A program made the position numbers and the translations under genes. The notes beneath the pieces were generated by a model that ran no database searches, was not told where the DNA came from, and worked only from the letters and a program-made list of their open reading frames with translations. A stretch of DNA of 64,000 nucleotides from NCBI GenBank assembly GCA_017533565.1, contig JAFXHU010000012.1, positions 62,001 to 126,000 on the forward strand, given 5' to 3'. This stretch comes from Clostridia bacterium (GTDB lineage Bacteria > Bacillota > Clostridia > Oscillospirales > CAG-272). Of the stretch, positions 19,881 through 28,808 are shown one piece after another. The stretch's first letter is position 1, and the number at the start of each line of letters is the position of its first letter.

Positions 19881-21827
19881 ATGGACCGAAAATGCAAGGT
19901 TGCGGTAATAGGTGCGGGACACGCGGGAATAGAGGCGGCGCTCGCCTCGGCTCGTATGGGTCTTTCTACCGTGCTTTTTACAACTAATCTCGATGCCGTC
20001 GGCAATATGCCCTGTAATCCGTCGGTTGGCGGCACGGCAAAGGGACATCTCGTTTTTGAAATCGACGCCCTTGGCGGAGAGATGGGATACGCCGCGGACA
20101 GGGCAACGATACAGTCGCGCACTCTCAATCTCGGAAAGGGTGCGGCGGTACATTCGAAAAGGGTACAGGCTGACCGCGACCTCTATAAAAGAATAATGAA
20201 GAAAACGCTCGAGGGGGAGAAAAATCTCCGCCTCGTGCAAAGCGAAATCGTTGATATAATTACCGAAAAAATCGACGGCGCGGGTGAAAAGTCTGCCTTT
20301 GCTAACGCTGACGTGAATTCGGAAAACTGCTTTTCCTCTCTTGCGGCCGAGCGCGTTGTCGGCGTCGTAACCCATCTTGGCGAGGTATGGGAATGCTCCC
20401 GCGTTATAATTGCGGCGGGTACGTTTCTTGAAAGCCAAATCTTCGTCGGGGACAGGGTTTATTCCGCGGGTCCCGACGGTATGATGCCCGCGCGCGGGCT
20501 TTCGGCGGCTTTAATTTCACACGGGGTGCCGCTTCGCAGGTTTAAAACGGGTACACCCGCGAGGGTGCATAGGCGTTCAATCGACTTTTCTGCGCTCGAG
20601 GTACAGTCGGGAGAGGAGGAGGTACAGCCCTTTTCCGCGCGCACCGAGGGTATGAGTGCAAGCGGGGTTAATCTTGCCGACTGTCACGTGGTTTACACGA
20701 ATGCCGACACGCATAGAATTATACGCGACAACCTTGAACGCAGTGCGATGTATTCGGGTAATATAACGGGAACGGGACCGCGCTACTGCCCGTCGATTGA
20801 AACGAAGCTCGTCCGCTTTGCCGACAAGGAAAGGCATCAGCTTTTTATCGAGCCGTGCGGTCTTGAAACCGACGAAATGTATATACAGGGCTTTTCAACC
20901 TCTATGCCGACGGACGTGCAATACGATATGCTTCGCTCGCTTAACGGCTTTGAAAATGCCGAAATTATGCGCTACGCATACGCCATAGAGTACGACTCTG
21001 TTGACCCGACCGAGCTTTATCCTACGCTTGAATTTAAGAGGATAAAGGGGCTTTACGGCGCGGGGCAGTTTAACGGCACCTCCGGCTACGAGGAGGCGGC
21101 GGCACAAGGAATAGTTGCGGGAATTAACGCCGCCCTTGCCGAGCTTTCGCGAGAGCCGATGATTTTGACACGCGACAGCTCCTATATCGGCACGCTTATC
21201 GACGACCTTGTGACGAAGGGGACGGAGGAGCCGTACCGAATGATGACCTCGCGAAGCGAATACCGACTTATTTTAAGGCAGGATAACGCCGACGAGAGGC
21301 TTACCCCGATAGGCTACAGGGTGGGACTTATCGGCGAGGAAAGATACCGCAAATTCCTTGAAAAGCAGGAGCAAATCGCAAGCGAGAAGGAAAGGCTTGC
21401 AAGAACGACCGTACCCCCGAGCGAGGAGGTAAACGCCTTTCTTTTGGCAAACAACTCCACGAAAATCACCACGGGAATAAAGCTTTCGGAGCTTTTGCGT
21501 CGCCCCGAAATAGGCTACGAGGCTCTTGCCGAAATCGACGCGGAGCGTCCGAATTTGTCACACGGGGTGCGCCTTTCGGTTGAAATCGGCGTGAAATACG
21601 AGGGGTATATCCGACGCGAGTTTGCCGAGGTGGAAAGGCAAAAGAGGCTTGAGGAAAAAAGACTTCCCGAAGGTATAGATTACTTTAAGGTTACGGGCAT
21701 AAGGCGCGAGGCGGCGGAAAAGCTTGACAAAATCCGCCCGACAAACCTCGGACAGGCGTCGCGTATCAGCGGCGTAAGCCCCGCGGACATAAGCGTGCTT
21801 CTTATTTACCTTACCTCGCGCGGATAA
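19881..21827 (+). CDS. mnmG: tRNA uridine-5-carboxymethylaminomethyl modification enzyme MnmG (GidA)
   Basis: 648 residues. FAD-binding GxGxxG is GAGHAGIEAALASARMG at the N-terminus; the family patterns NPSVGGTAKGHLVFEIDALGG, RFKTGTPAR and GLYGAGQFNGTSGYEEAAAQG are intact, and the C-terminal helical domain ends in the LGQASRISGVSPADISVLLIYL signature used for tRNA and MnmE binding. With MnmE it builds the cmnm5 group on U34 of several tRNAs. A short Ser/Ala/Asn-rich insert (about residues 133-155) is variable in the family. Start behind AAAGGAG. In many Bacillota mnmG lies near parAB and the origin, consistent with the neighbours here. Confidence 0.97.
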   Translation: MDRKCKVAVIGAGHAGIEAALASARMGLSTVLFTTNLDAVGNMPCNPSVGGTAKGHLVFEIDALGGEMGYAADRATIQSRTLNLGKGAAVHSKRVQADRDLYKRIMKKTLEGEKNLRLVQSEIVDIITEKIDGAGEKSAFANADVNSENCFSSLAAERVVGVVTHLGEVWECSRVIIAAGTFLESQIFVGDRVYSAGPDGMMPARGLSAALISHGVPLRRFKTGTPARVHRRSIDFSALEVQSGEEEVQPFSARTEGMSASGVNLADCHVVYTNADTHRIIRDNLERSAMYSGNITGTGPRYCPSIETKLVRFADKERHQLFIEPCGLETDEMYIQGFSTSMPTDVQYDMLRSLNGFENAEIMRYAYAIEYDSVDPTELYPTLEFKRIKGLYGAGQFNGTSGYEEAAAQGIVAGINAALAELSREPMILTRDSSYIGTLIDDLVTKGTEEPYRMMTSRSEYRLILRQDNADERLTPIGYRVGLIGEERYRKFLEKQEQIASEKERLARTTVPPSEEVNAFLLANNSTKITTGIKLSELLRRPEIGYEALAEIDAERPNLSHGVRLSVEIGVKYEGYIRREFAEVERQKRLEEKRLPEGIDYFKVTGIRREAAEKLDKIRPTNLGQASRISGVSPADISVLLIYLTSRG

Positions 21828-21952
21828 TTTTCCGTTGCGTCGGGCGGAAATGCCTCGCTGTGTTTTTGCGTATGGGCTTTGGCTTTTGCGCGGACGGTAT
21901 TTCGGGCGGCGTTTGGCGGTAGCTCCGTGTTCCGCGACGGTATTGATATTTT

Positions 21953-21998
21953 AAAAGGGACTGCCACGGCACCTTCGTTCGGCAATCCCTTTTCTTTT
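21953..21998 (+). terminator. Terminator after mnmG
   Basis: AAAAGGGACTGCC pairs with GGCAATCCCTTTT (one mismatch), followed by CTTTTT. Confidence 0.75.
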
Positions 21999-22097
21999 TG
22001 CTTTGCGGGTCACAAATTAAATGCTTGCGAATAAAATGAAAGCAGGGGGATTTTCCGCAAAAGCCTATCCCCGAATTGTTACATCGTGAGGAAAAAT

Positions 22098-22178
22098 ATG
22101 AAGATTGTCGTAGTTCGCTCGCCAAAGGCGCTCTCAAAGCTTCTTGCCCGCATTTTTGGCGTTGAAAGAAAGGGCTGA
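22098..22178 (+). CDS. spoVM: Stage V sporulation protein M (SpoVM)-like microprotein
   Basis: 26 codons, the same length as Bacillus SpoVM. The peptide begins MKIVVVRSPKALSK and continues as a short amphipathic helix ending GVERKG. Proline 9, needed in Bacillus for SpoVM to recognise the convex forespore membrane, is at position 9 here too, followed by Lys as in the known protein. A GTGAGG ribosome-binding site precedes the ATG. SpoVM anchors the SpoIVA coat basement layer and inhibits FtsH. The gene stands alone between mnmG and trpS; too short for routine gene finders. Identity rests on length, P9 and residue pattern. Confidence 0.8.
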   Translation: MKIVVVRSPKALSKLLARIFGVERKG

Positions 22179-22306
22179 TTTTGCCCGCACGGGGGCGGTG
22201 TGCCGATAAATACCGACAGGGTAAAAGCCGACACGGACGCCCGAAAAGCTCAACACGGGTCTTGACATAATCTAAATCGTGTAAATTATTGTTTACGTCA
22301 ATATTA

Positions 22307-22334
22307 AAAGAACGGCACCCCGACGGGTGCCGTT
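22307..22334 (-). terminator. Terminator of trpS
   Basis: Minus-strand stem AACGGCACCC/GGGTGCCGTT followed by CTTTT, 44 bp past the trpS stop. I see no gene in 22179-22306. Confidence 0.85.
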
Positions 22335-22377
22335 GCTCGTTGCTTTTTTGCTTTTGATGTTGATAAACCGTTACGGC

Positions 22378-23379
22378 TTAAATATTGACGAAGCCTATCT
22401 TGCGGCGCACCTTCGACATTGTTCTTCTTGCGTTGACGAATGCGTCCTGCGCTCCCGCCTTCATAACCTCCTCAAGGTATGCCTTATCCTTGATAAGTCG
22501 GTCAAACTCCGCCCTTACGGGGGCAAGCCCGTCGGCACACGCCTCTCCTACCGCGAGCTTGAAATCGCCGTAGCCGCGACCGTCAAACTCCCTCTCGATT
22601 TCCTCAAAGCTCTTTCCCGTAAACGCGCGGTAAACGGTCATAAGGTTGGAAACTCCCGGCTTATCCTCCGAGAAGCAAACGCGGGTATCGCTGTCGGTGA
22701 CGGCGCGCTTGAACTTTCGGATAATATCGTCCTTGCTGTCGAGAATGTACACCACCGCGTTTTGGTTGGTGTCGGATTTCGACATTTTTGCGGTAGGCTC
22801 CGCAAGCGACATAATTTTCATCGTATCGGTCGGAATATATCCCTCCGGCACGCGGAAGGTGTCGCCGTATAGCTGGTTAAAGCGGATTGCAATATCGCGC
22901 GCAAGCTCCAGATGCTGCTTTTGGTCGATGCCTACGGGTACGAGGTCGGTCTGATAGAGCAGGATATCCGCCGCCATAAGCGTGGGATAGGTGAAAAGCC
23001 CCGCGTTTATATTCTGGGAGTGCTTTGCACTCTTGTCCTTGAACTGTGTCATTCGGGAAAGCTCGCCAAACATAGTATAGCAGTCGAGCATCCAGCCAAG
23101 CTCCGCGTGCTGCGGCACGTGGGACTGCACGAAAAGGGTGTTTTTCGTCGGGTCAAGTCCGCACGCCATATAAAGCGCAAGCGTTTCGTAGGTTCTTTTG
23201 CGAAGCTCCGCGGGCACCTGTCTTACCGTAATGGCGTGAAGTTCAACCACGCAGTAAAAGGTCTTGTATTCCTCCGAAAAGCGCGAAAAGTTCTTTATCG
23301 CACCGAGGTAGTTTCCTATCGTAAGGTTTCCCGACGGCTGTACGCCCGAGAATACCACTTTCTTTTCATTTTCTGCCAT
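22378..23379 (-). CDS. trpS: Tryptophan-tRNA ligase
   Basis: 333 residues, normal for bacterial TrpRS. The class-I signature HIGH appears as PSGNLTIGNYLGA (the TIGN form usual in this family), and KMSKS is AKMSKSDTNQNAV. VQSHVPQHAELGWMLDCYT and TDLVPVGIDQKQHLELARD are further family patterns. It charges tRNA-Trp in the cytoplasm. Its leader is only about 60 nt and lacks the T-box consensus, so no T-box control is apparent. Monocistronic with its own promoter (23442-23470) and terminator. Confidence 0.97.
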   Translation of the reverse strand: MAENEKKVVFSGVQPSGNLTIGNYLGAIKNFSRFSEEYKTFYCVVELHAITVRQVPAELRKRTYETLALYMACGLDPTKNTLFVQSHVPQHAELGWMLDCYTMFGELSRMTQFKDKSAKHSQNINAGLFTYPTLMAADILLYQTDLVPVGIDQKQHLELARDIAIRFNQLYGDTFRVPEGYIPTDTMKIMSLAEPTAKMSKSDTNQNAVVYILDSKDDIIRKFKRAVTDSDTRVCFSEDKPGVSNLMTVYRAFTGKSFEEIEREFDGRGYGDFKLAVGEACADGLAPVRAEFDRLIKDKAYLEEVMKAGAQDAFVNARRTMSKVRRKIGFVNI

Positions 23380-23441
23380 TTTTTACTCCGTTTTCCCTTG
23401 TCGGCATTTGCCCCGCAAGGGGTTGGTTTCGTTATTAAAAG

Positions 23442-23470
23442 ATTGTAGCACTCTTTTTGCAATTTGTCAA
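23442..23470 (-). promoter_or_regulatory. Promoter of trpS
   Basis: On the minus strand, TTGACA (23465-23470), 17-bp spacer, TACAAT (23442-23447). Beyond it, 23471-23760 holds no clear gene; a 16-codon ORF (23688-23738, ATG behind GAGGTG) is the only small candidate. Confidence 0.85.
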
Positions 23471-23760
23471 GGAAAATCGGCACGGGTAGGCACTTTTTTT
23501 CACAAAAGCGGAGCTTCGTACCCTTGCTCCGCCCCGGCGCGGCGGAAAAATTGCGGCGTTTTCGTGGCGGCAGGCTCGCTTTTTAAAAAATTTTCCCGTA
23601 ATTTACCGCTTATTTATAAAATATTTTATTTTGTTAATACTTTGTTTACAATTGTGTGTTAGAATACTAAATTGGCGAGGTGTGCGAATGCCCTTTTGTA
23701 AGACGGAGGCCTTTCGCTCCCGCATACGTACGCGTTAATAAAGAATTGATATACAATCCG

Positions 23761-23784
23761 AAAGGAGGTCGGGAAGCTCCCGAC
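23761..23784 (+). promoter_or_regulatory. Shine-Dalgarno separated from its start codon by a hairpin
   Basis: AAAGGAGG (23761-23768) lies 26 nt before the ATG at 23795. Between them is a 7-bp hairpin, GTCGGGA-AGC-TCCCGAC (23768-23784). Folding it would bring the site to about 10 nt from the start. Confidence 0.6.
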
Positions 23785-23794
23785 ACAAAAAAGT

Positions 23795-24769
23795 ATGGTA
23801 AAGGTTGAAAATCTCGTAAAAAGATACGGCACGAATTACGCCCTCAACGACGTTTCGTTTGAGATTGGAGAGGGGGAAATCGTCGGACTTCTCGGCCCTA
23901 ACGGCGCGGGAAAAAGTACGGCAATGAATATAATAACGGGCTATCTTTCGGCAACGTCGGGAAGCGTAACGATTGACGGGACGGATATGCTGGAGGACCC
24001 CATTCGGGCAAAAAAGCTTATCGGCTTCCTTCCCGAGCAGCCGCCCGTATATCCCGAAATGACGGTAATGGAGTATCTTAATTTCGTTTACGATTTGAAG
24101 GGCTGCGAGCTTGAGCGCACCCCCCACCTTGAGGAGATTATACAGGTTACGAAAATCGCAGAGGTAAGAAACAGGCTTATTAAAAACCTCTCGAAGGGTA
24201 ACAAGCAGCGCGTAGGCATTGCACAGGCACTCGTCGGCGACCCGAAGGTGGTTATATTCGACGAGCCTACGGTAGGACTCGACCCAAAGCAGATTTTGGC
24301 TGTACGAAATCTTCTTCGCACGCTTGCAAGGCGGCACACGGTTATCCTCTCCACCCATATTCTTGCGGAGGTGCAGGCGGTTTGTGAGAGAGTAATCATT
24401 ATCAACAAGGGTAAGATTATCGCGGACGAAAAGACCGAGAATATCGTAAAGACGATAGAGGACGGCTACCGCTACCGCTACAAGATTTGCGGCCCGCAAA
24501 GGGACGTGGAGTCGGCTCTCCTTAAGCTCAACGGCGTAAAGCGCGTGGAGATTGGCACGGAGCGCGACCTCGATTCCTATTCCTACACGGTTGACTGCGA
24601 CGGAGGCATAGACGCGCGAAAGGCGGTGTTCAACCTCTGCTCGTCAAGGGGCTGGGCAATTATCGGTATAGAGGCGGTAGGCACCGACCTTGAAAGCGTG
24701 TTTATAAGACTCGTTGACCGTTCGGACGGGCTTCTACCCGACAATACGAAAAAGAAGAAAAGACGCTAA
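23795..24769 (+). CDS. ABC transporter ATP-binding protein (GldA-like)
   Basis: 324 residues. Walker A is GLLGPNGAGKST, signature NLSKGNKQRVGIAQAL, Walker B VVIFDEPTVGLDP, and switch His STHILAE. After the ATPase core (about 1-215) a C-terminal extension of roughly 100 residues ends in a Lys/Arg-rich tail. It powers the following ABC-2 permease; gene order matches Gld-type exporters. The ATG is fixed by the conserved MVKVENLVKRYG opening. First gene of a five-gene operon (23.8-31.8 kb). Confidence 0.92.
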   Translation: MVKVENLVKRYGTNYALNDVSFEIGEGEIVGLLGPNGAGKSTAMNIITGYLSATSGSVTIDGTDMLEDPIRAKKLIGFLPEQPPVYPEMTVMEYLNFVYDLKGCELERTPHLEEIIQVTKIAEVRNRLIKNLSKGNKQRVGIAQALVGDPKVVIFDEPTVGLDPKQILAVRNLLRTLARRHTVILSTHILAEVQAVCERVIIINKGKIIADEKTENIVKTIEDGYRYRYKICGPQRDVESALLKLNGVKRVEIGTERDLDSYSYTVDCDGGIDARKAVFNLCSSRGWAIIGIEAVGTDLESVFIRLVDRSDGLLPDNTKKKKRR

Positions 24770-24796
24770 AATTAAAGGAAGGTTGAAGGTAGAAAA

Positions 24797-25504
24797 ATGT
24801 TAGCTATATTCAAAAGAGAATTGAAGGCGTACTTTACCGGTGTAATCGGTTACGTATTCCTCGTTATATATCTCGCCGTTGCGGGAATTTTGTTCAGCTA
24901 TACCACAATGATGTCGATGTCGTCGGATATGTCGCTTTACTATACGCTTATGCTGATATTCACGGCAATAGTTCTTCCGCTTCTTACGATGAAGTCGTTC
25001 AGCGAGGAGAGAAAAATGAAAACCGAGCAGCTGGTGCTTACCGCGCCGATTTCCTTGCCCGCTATGGTTTTCGGAAAGTTCCTTGCCCCCTACGTAATCT
25101 ACGCGGGCTGTACGGTTCTTACCTCTCTTTATTTCCTTCTTCTCGTTCCGTATGCGGAATTAAAGTTTGCGGTCCTTCTTGGCGAGGTGGTTGCAATGCT
25201 TCTTATCGGCGGCGTGTTTATCGCAATCGGACTTTTCGTGTCCTCGCTTACCGAAAACCAGCTTTCCGCCGCAATCGGTACTATCGCAATTATTCTTGCA
25301 TTCTTCGGAATAGGTCTTGTCGGCTCGCTTTTGCCCTCTAACTATTGGCTTCGCTTCGTTTTCGATGCGCTCTCCATTTTCACGAGATTTGAAACCTTTA
25401 TCAACGGCTACTTCGACCTTGCCTCGCTCCTTTACTATATCTCCGTGGGCGCGGTGTTCTTCTGGCTTACGATACGGGTTTACGACCGCCGCCGATTTGG
25501 CTGA
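24797..25504 (+). CDS. ABC-2 family permease (GldF-like)
   Basis: 235 residues with about six membrane segments (first: YVFLVIYLAVAGILFSY), plus the cytoplasmic MKSFSEERKMKTEQLVLTAPIS loop between segments 2 and 3 that is typical of NosY/GldF-type permeases. It forms the membrane channel with the ATPase encoded 27 bp upstream. Substrate unknown. Start behind a GGAAGG/GAAGGT region. Confidence 0.9.
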   Translation: MLAIFKRELKAYFTGVIGYVFLVIYLAVAGILFSYTTMMSMSSDMSLYYTLMLIFTAIVLPLLTMKSFSEERKMKTEQLVLTAPISLPAMVFGKFLAPYVIYAGCTVLTSLYFLLLVPYAELKFAVLLGEVVAMLLIGGVFIAIGLFVSSLTENQLSAAIGTIAIILAFFGIGLVGSLLPSNYWLRFVFDALSIFTRFETFINGYFDLASLLYYISVGAVFFWLTIRVYDRRRFG

Positions 25505-25552
25505 TTAACGCCGAACGGCGAGAATTTCGGTTGATACCGACCGAAGGTATAT

Positions 25553-25622
25553 AAATAAGCGCGTCGCAAACGCGACCGAACGGAAGTAAATAAGTGTGTC
25601 GCAAACGCGACTGAATGGATGT
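25553..25622 (+). repeat. 35-bp tandem duplication in front of a gldG-like gene
   Basis: Units 25553-25587 and 25588-25622 share the core GTCGCAAACGCGAC, itself a hairpin (GTCGC/GCGAC with a short loop). A partial earlier copy lies near 25535-25552. The second unit contains an in-frame ATG (25615) created by a difference from the first unit. Confidence 0.8.
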
Positions 25623-25626
25623 AAAA

Positions 25627-27141
25627 ATGAAGAAATTTATGAAAAGGGCGGGGGAGTGGCTCTCCGGTCGCTCGGGAATGGCGCTTTACGCAACCCTGCT
25701 GCTTATTGCGGTGCTGGTAACGCTTAACTCGGTGGTTTATGCCCTTACAAGCAAATATCAGCTATATCTTTATTCTCCCGAAAAAACCGTCGTTCCGATG
25801 TCGGACGTAAGCGAGCTTTATTTCAAGCGTGCAATGACGGGCGGCAGACGGGTTTCGGTAATCTTCTGCGACGACGAGGAGGACGTAAGGGAGCATGACC
25901 TCGGCAAATTGGTTTACGAAACTGCAACGAGGCTGAAGGAAATGCACCCCGATTTTATCGAATTGAGATTTGTAAACTCGGTTACGGGCTACGAGGCGGC
26001 GACCGAGCAGTACGTTGACCTGAAGCCATATACGGAGGACGGAACGGTAAGAATACGCCCCACCTCCATCATATTTGAGTGCGAGGGCAATTTCCGCGTT
26101 ATGACGGGTGGCTCTACGGGCTACGAGGACTTCTTCTCGCTTACCTCGTCGGGCGAGGTTTACGCCTATAACGGCGAGGAGGTGCTTGCCTCTATGATTT
26201 GCTGGGTTACCGAGAGCGAGCATAAAACGGTTTACTTTACGCAAAACCACGGCGAAACGGCGGATATTGCGCTTAACTCCGCTTTCGTATCGGCGGGATA
26301 CTACGTTGATACGATAAATCTCCGAAAGCAAAACGTGCCCGACGATGCGGCACTCGTGGTTATATCGAACCCGATAAACGATTTTGAAAAGAGTGCCGAT
26401 GTCTCGGGTGCTACCGCGGAGCTTGACCGACTTGAAAAATACCTTTCGCGCGGCGGAAATCTTTACGTTGCGCTCGACCCGCTTGTAAAAAAGCTTAATC
26501 ACCTTGAGGAATATCTCTCGAAATGGGGCTTTGAGCTTTACGAGGGCGAGGACGAAAACGGCAATATTGCCCGCGACATCGTCCGCGACAGCACGACGGG
26601 TGATACCGCCGACGGCTATCGCTTTATACTCACGCCCGTGGAAAACGGGTATTCTACTCCGATTTTCGGTCTTATGAACGAATACGTGGATACGAGCGTC
26701 CGCATCAGCCAGACGGGAAGGCTTAAGCTTTCGGGCGGTGCAGTGGCTCTTATGCGCTCCTCGGACACCTCGGTTGCGGCGCGCTCGGGAGAAATTATAG
26801 ACAACGAAGGCTCTTACGACGTTATCGGCTTTAACCGTATTACGAACGAGGACGGAAGCGAGGCGACGGTTATGGTTGTGCCGAGCGTTTTCCTCACCTC
26901 CACCGAAAATATGGTAAACAACACCTACACGAATAAGGCGTTCGTGCTTGCCACCCTTGCGACTCATTTCGGGGCAAAGCAGGCACCCATCGGCTGTCAG
27001 TCGCTTATATACAGGGGCGCTATCCTTGAGGGTCTGACGATGGGAAGGGCGCGGGCTTACACCGCGATTATGCTCGCAATTCCCGCCGCAATCGCAGTCG
27101 CGGGCACGGTAATTATTATAAAGAGAAAGAACAGACTGTAA
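25627..27141 (+). CDS. GldG-like auxiliary ABC exporter protein 1
   Basis: 504 residues. One N-terminal membrane helix (MALYATLLLIAVLVTLNSVVYAL), a large extracytoplasmic domain of about 430 residues, and a C-terminal helix followed by a basic tail (AIMLAIPAAIAVAGTVIIIKRKNRL). Patterns HKTVYFTQNHGE and DRLEKYLSRGGNLYVALDP match the ABC-type gliding-motility auxiliary family. In Bacteroidota such proteins go with GldA/GldF; in Clostridia the role is unknown. Start uncertain: 25627 has a weak GGAT site, 25615 adds four residues. Its stop overlaps the start of the next gene. Confidence 0.82.
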   Translation: MKKFMKRAGEWLSGRSGMALYATLLLIAVLVTLNSVVYALTSKYQLYLYSPEKTVVPMSDVSELYFKRAMTGGRRVSVIFCDDEEDVREHDLGKLVYETATRLKEMHPDFIELRFVNSVTGYEAATEQYVDLKPYTEDGTVRIRPTSIIFECEGNFRVMTGGSTGYEDFFSLTSSGEVYAYNGEEVLASMICWVTESEHKTVYFTQNHGETADIALNSAFVSAGYYVDTINLRKQNVPDDAALVVISNPINDFEKSADVSGATAELDRLEKYLSRGGNLYVALDPLVKKLNHLEEYLSKWGFELYEGEDENGNIARDIVRDSTTGDTADGYRFILTPVENGYSTPIFGLMNEYVDTSVRISQTGRLKLSGGAVALMRSSDTSVAARSGEIIDNEGSYDVIGFNRITNEDGSEATVMVVPSVFLTSTENMVNNTYTNKAFVLATLATHFGAKQAPIGCQSLIYRGAILEGLTMGRARAYTAIMLAIPAAIAVAGTVIIIKRKNRL

Positions 27142-28799
27142 TGAAAAAACCGATATTTAAGGGTAAAGGCTCACGCAACTCCATCTTCACCGCAATTACG
27201 GTGATTGGAATCGTTTTGCTTTTGCTTTTCAATCTTTTAATTACAAATCTCGGCATTGGTAAAAAGCTGTTTATAGATATGACGCCCGAGGGGCTTTATT
27301 CGCTCTCGGATAAAATGAAGGAAACCTGTGACGGGCTTTTGAACGGACTTCCCAAGGGGAATAAAATCAAAATAACCTTCTGCACCGACCCCGATATTCT
27401 TATCGGCTCTACCTATACCCGTATTCCGTATTTTATGGCGCTCGGACTCGAGCTTCGTTACGGTAACGTGGAGGTTGTCGAGCATAACGTCACCTACAAC
27501 CCCACCGCGGTTTCTATGTATAAAACGACCTCGCGTAACGAGATAGAGGCGAGCGACGTCATCATTTCCTACGGAAGCAAGTACCGCATTATCAACTGCG
27601 AGAGCTTATGGACTATGATGGATGAGGAGTTTTATTCCTTCAACGGAGAGTACAAGCTTGCCTCCGCGATTGCCTCGCTCACTGCGATAAGCCTGCCGAA
27701 GGCGTATTTCGTTTCCGATCACGGGACGAGCTATTATAATCCCGCCGAGCCTGATTCGGAAATGAGCCTTGAAAACGCGGCGTTTGCCGACCTTATCTCG
27801 GAGCTTGGTATGGAAATCCATACGCTTGAGCTTTCGAGGGTTGACGCCGTGCCCGAGGATTGCGCGATGCTCATAATAAATCTGCCGACCGAGGACTTCG
27901 TTGCCGACGGGGAGGAGTTTAATAACCTTTCCTACGTTTCCGACCTTGAAAAGCTTGACAGATACCTCGTTGACGGGGAGGGCACGCTCGTGGTTAACAA
28001 GTCCTACGAGCATACGCTCAAAAGCCTTGAGGTATTTTTGGCGGATTGGGGCATTTCGTTCAGCAATTCCTACGTGCTTGACGCCGAAAATTCGCTCGAG
28101 GACGGAGGCGACGGACGGACGCTCATTGCCGAGTACGATGACGACGACCAGAGCTACGGATATAACTTTTACAGCGATTTCGTCGGGCTTGCCTCCGCAC
28201 CGAAGATGGTATTCTCCGACACGGGATATATATACTGTGCCTTTGGCGACGGTGACTCGAGGGACGAGGCGGGCTATAAAAACGTAACGCGCCGCTACGC
28301 TCCCTTTATCGGAAGCTTTGAAAGTGCAACCGCATATACGGGCGCGGGAGTCCTGGAAAGCGAGGCGGGCTACAAGACCCTCGCGGCAATCTCCGCGCGC
28401 TCAAATCTCAACGAGTATTCGGGAGAGAATACCTATTCCTTTATTTTCGCAACCGCGTCGAAGGATTATTATTCAAACGAAATTTTGGGTAATCCCTCCT
28501 ACGCAAACCACGACCTCACGCTCGACGTGTTTATAAATATCTCCCGTACCGACAGGTACGTTAGCACCGACCTTGGCGGACTTTCGCAAAATTCCTCGAG
28601 CCTTGGAGGAAAGAAGCTTGCGGATACCGACCTTTACACCGACAAGCGTACCGTTTATTCCTACAATTACGAAACGGCAAAGGTATATAGCGGCTTCTCA
28701 AACGCCAACGCCGTATTTTTCACCGTGCTTGTGCTTTCGCCCGCAGCTGCGGCGGCGGTTTTCGGTACGGTAATGTTTATCAAGCGTAAATTCTTATAA
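27141..28799 (+). CDS. GldG-like auxiliary ABC exporter protein 2
   Basis: 552 residues, paralogous in layout to the preceding gene: an N-terminal membrane helix (TAITVIGIVLLLLFNLLIT), the family motif FIDMTPEGLYSLSDK, a large outside domain with LPKAYFVSDHGTSYY and LEKLDRYLVDGEGTLVVN, and a C-terminal helix plus KRKFL tail. The ATG overlaps the last base of the upstream stop codon, so translation is probably coupled. The pair may form a heterodimer on the permease; that is inference from gene order. Confidence 0.82.
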   Translation: MKKPIFKGKGSRNSIFTAITVIGIVLLLLFNLLITNLGIGKKLFIDMTPEGLYSLSDKMKETCDGLLNGLPKGNKIKITFCTDPDILIGSTYTRIPYFMALGLELRYGNVEVVEHNVTYNPTAVSMYKTTSRNEIEASDVIISYGSKYRIINCESLWTMMDEEFYSFNGEYKLASAIASLTAISLPKAYFVSDHGTSYYNPAEPDSEMSLENAAFADLISELGMEIHTLELSRVDAVPEDCAMLIINLPTEDFVADGEEFNNLSYVSDLEKLDRYLVDGEGTLVVNKSYEHTLKSLEVFLADWGISFSNSYVLDAENSLEDGGDGRTLIAEYDDDDQSYGYNFYSDFVGLASAPKMVFSDTGYIYCAFGDGDSRDEAGYKNVTRRYAPFIGSFESATAYTGAGVLESEAGYKTLAAISARSNLNEYSGENTYSFIFATASKDYYSNEILGNPSYANHDLTLDVFINISRTDRYVSTDLGGLSQNSSSLGGKKLADTDLYTDKRTVYSYNYETAKVYSGFSNANAVFFTVLVLSPAAAAAVFGTVMFIKRKFL

Positions 28800-28808
28800 G
28801 GAGGCAGA

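Noticed and set aside
23380..23441. T-box riboswitch for trpS (or lysS)
   Set aside because: The trpS leader is too short and neither upstream region contains the T-box consensus (AGGGTGGNACCGCG).
23688..23738. Annotating the 16-codon ORF as a gene
   Set aside because: Only a plausible ribosome-binding site supports it; recorded as a low-interest finding instead.
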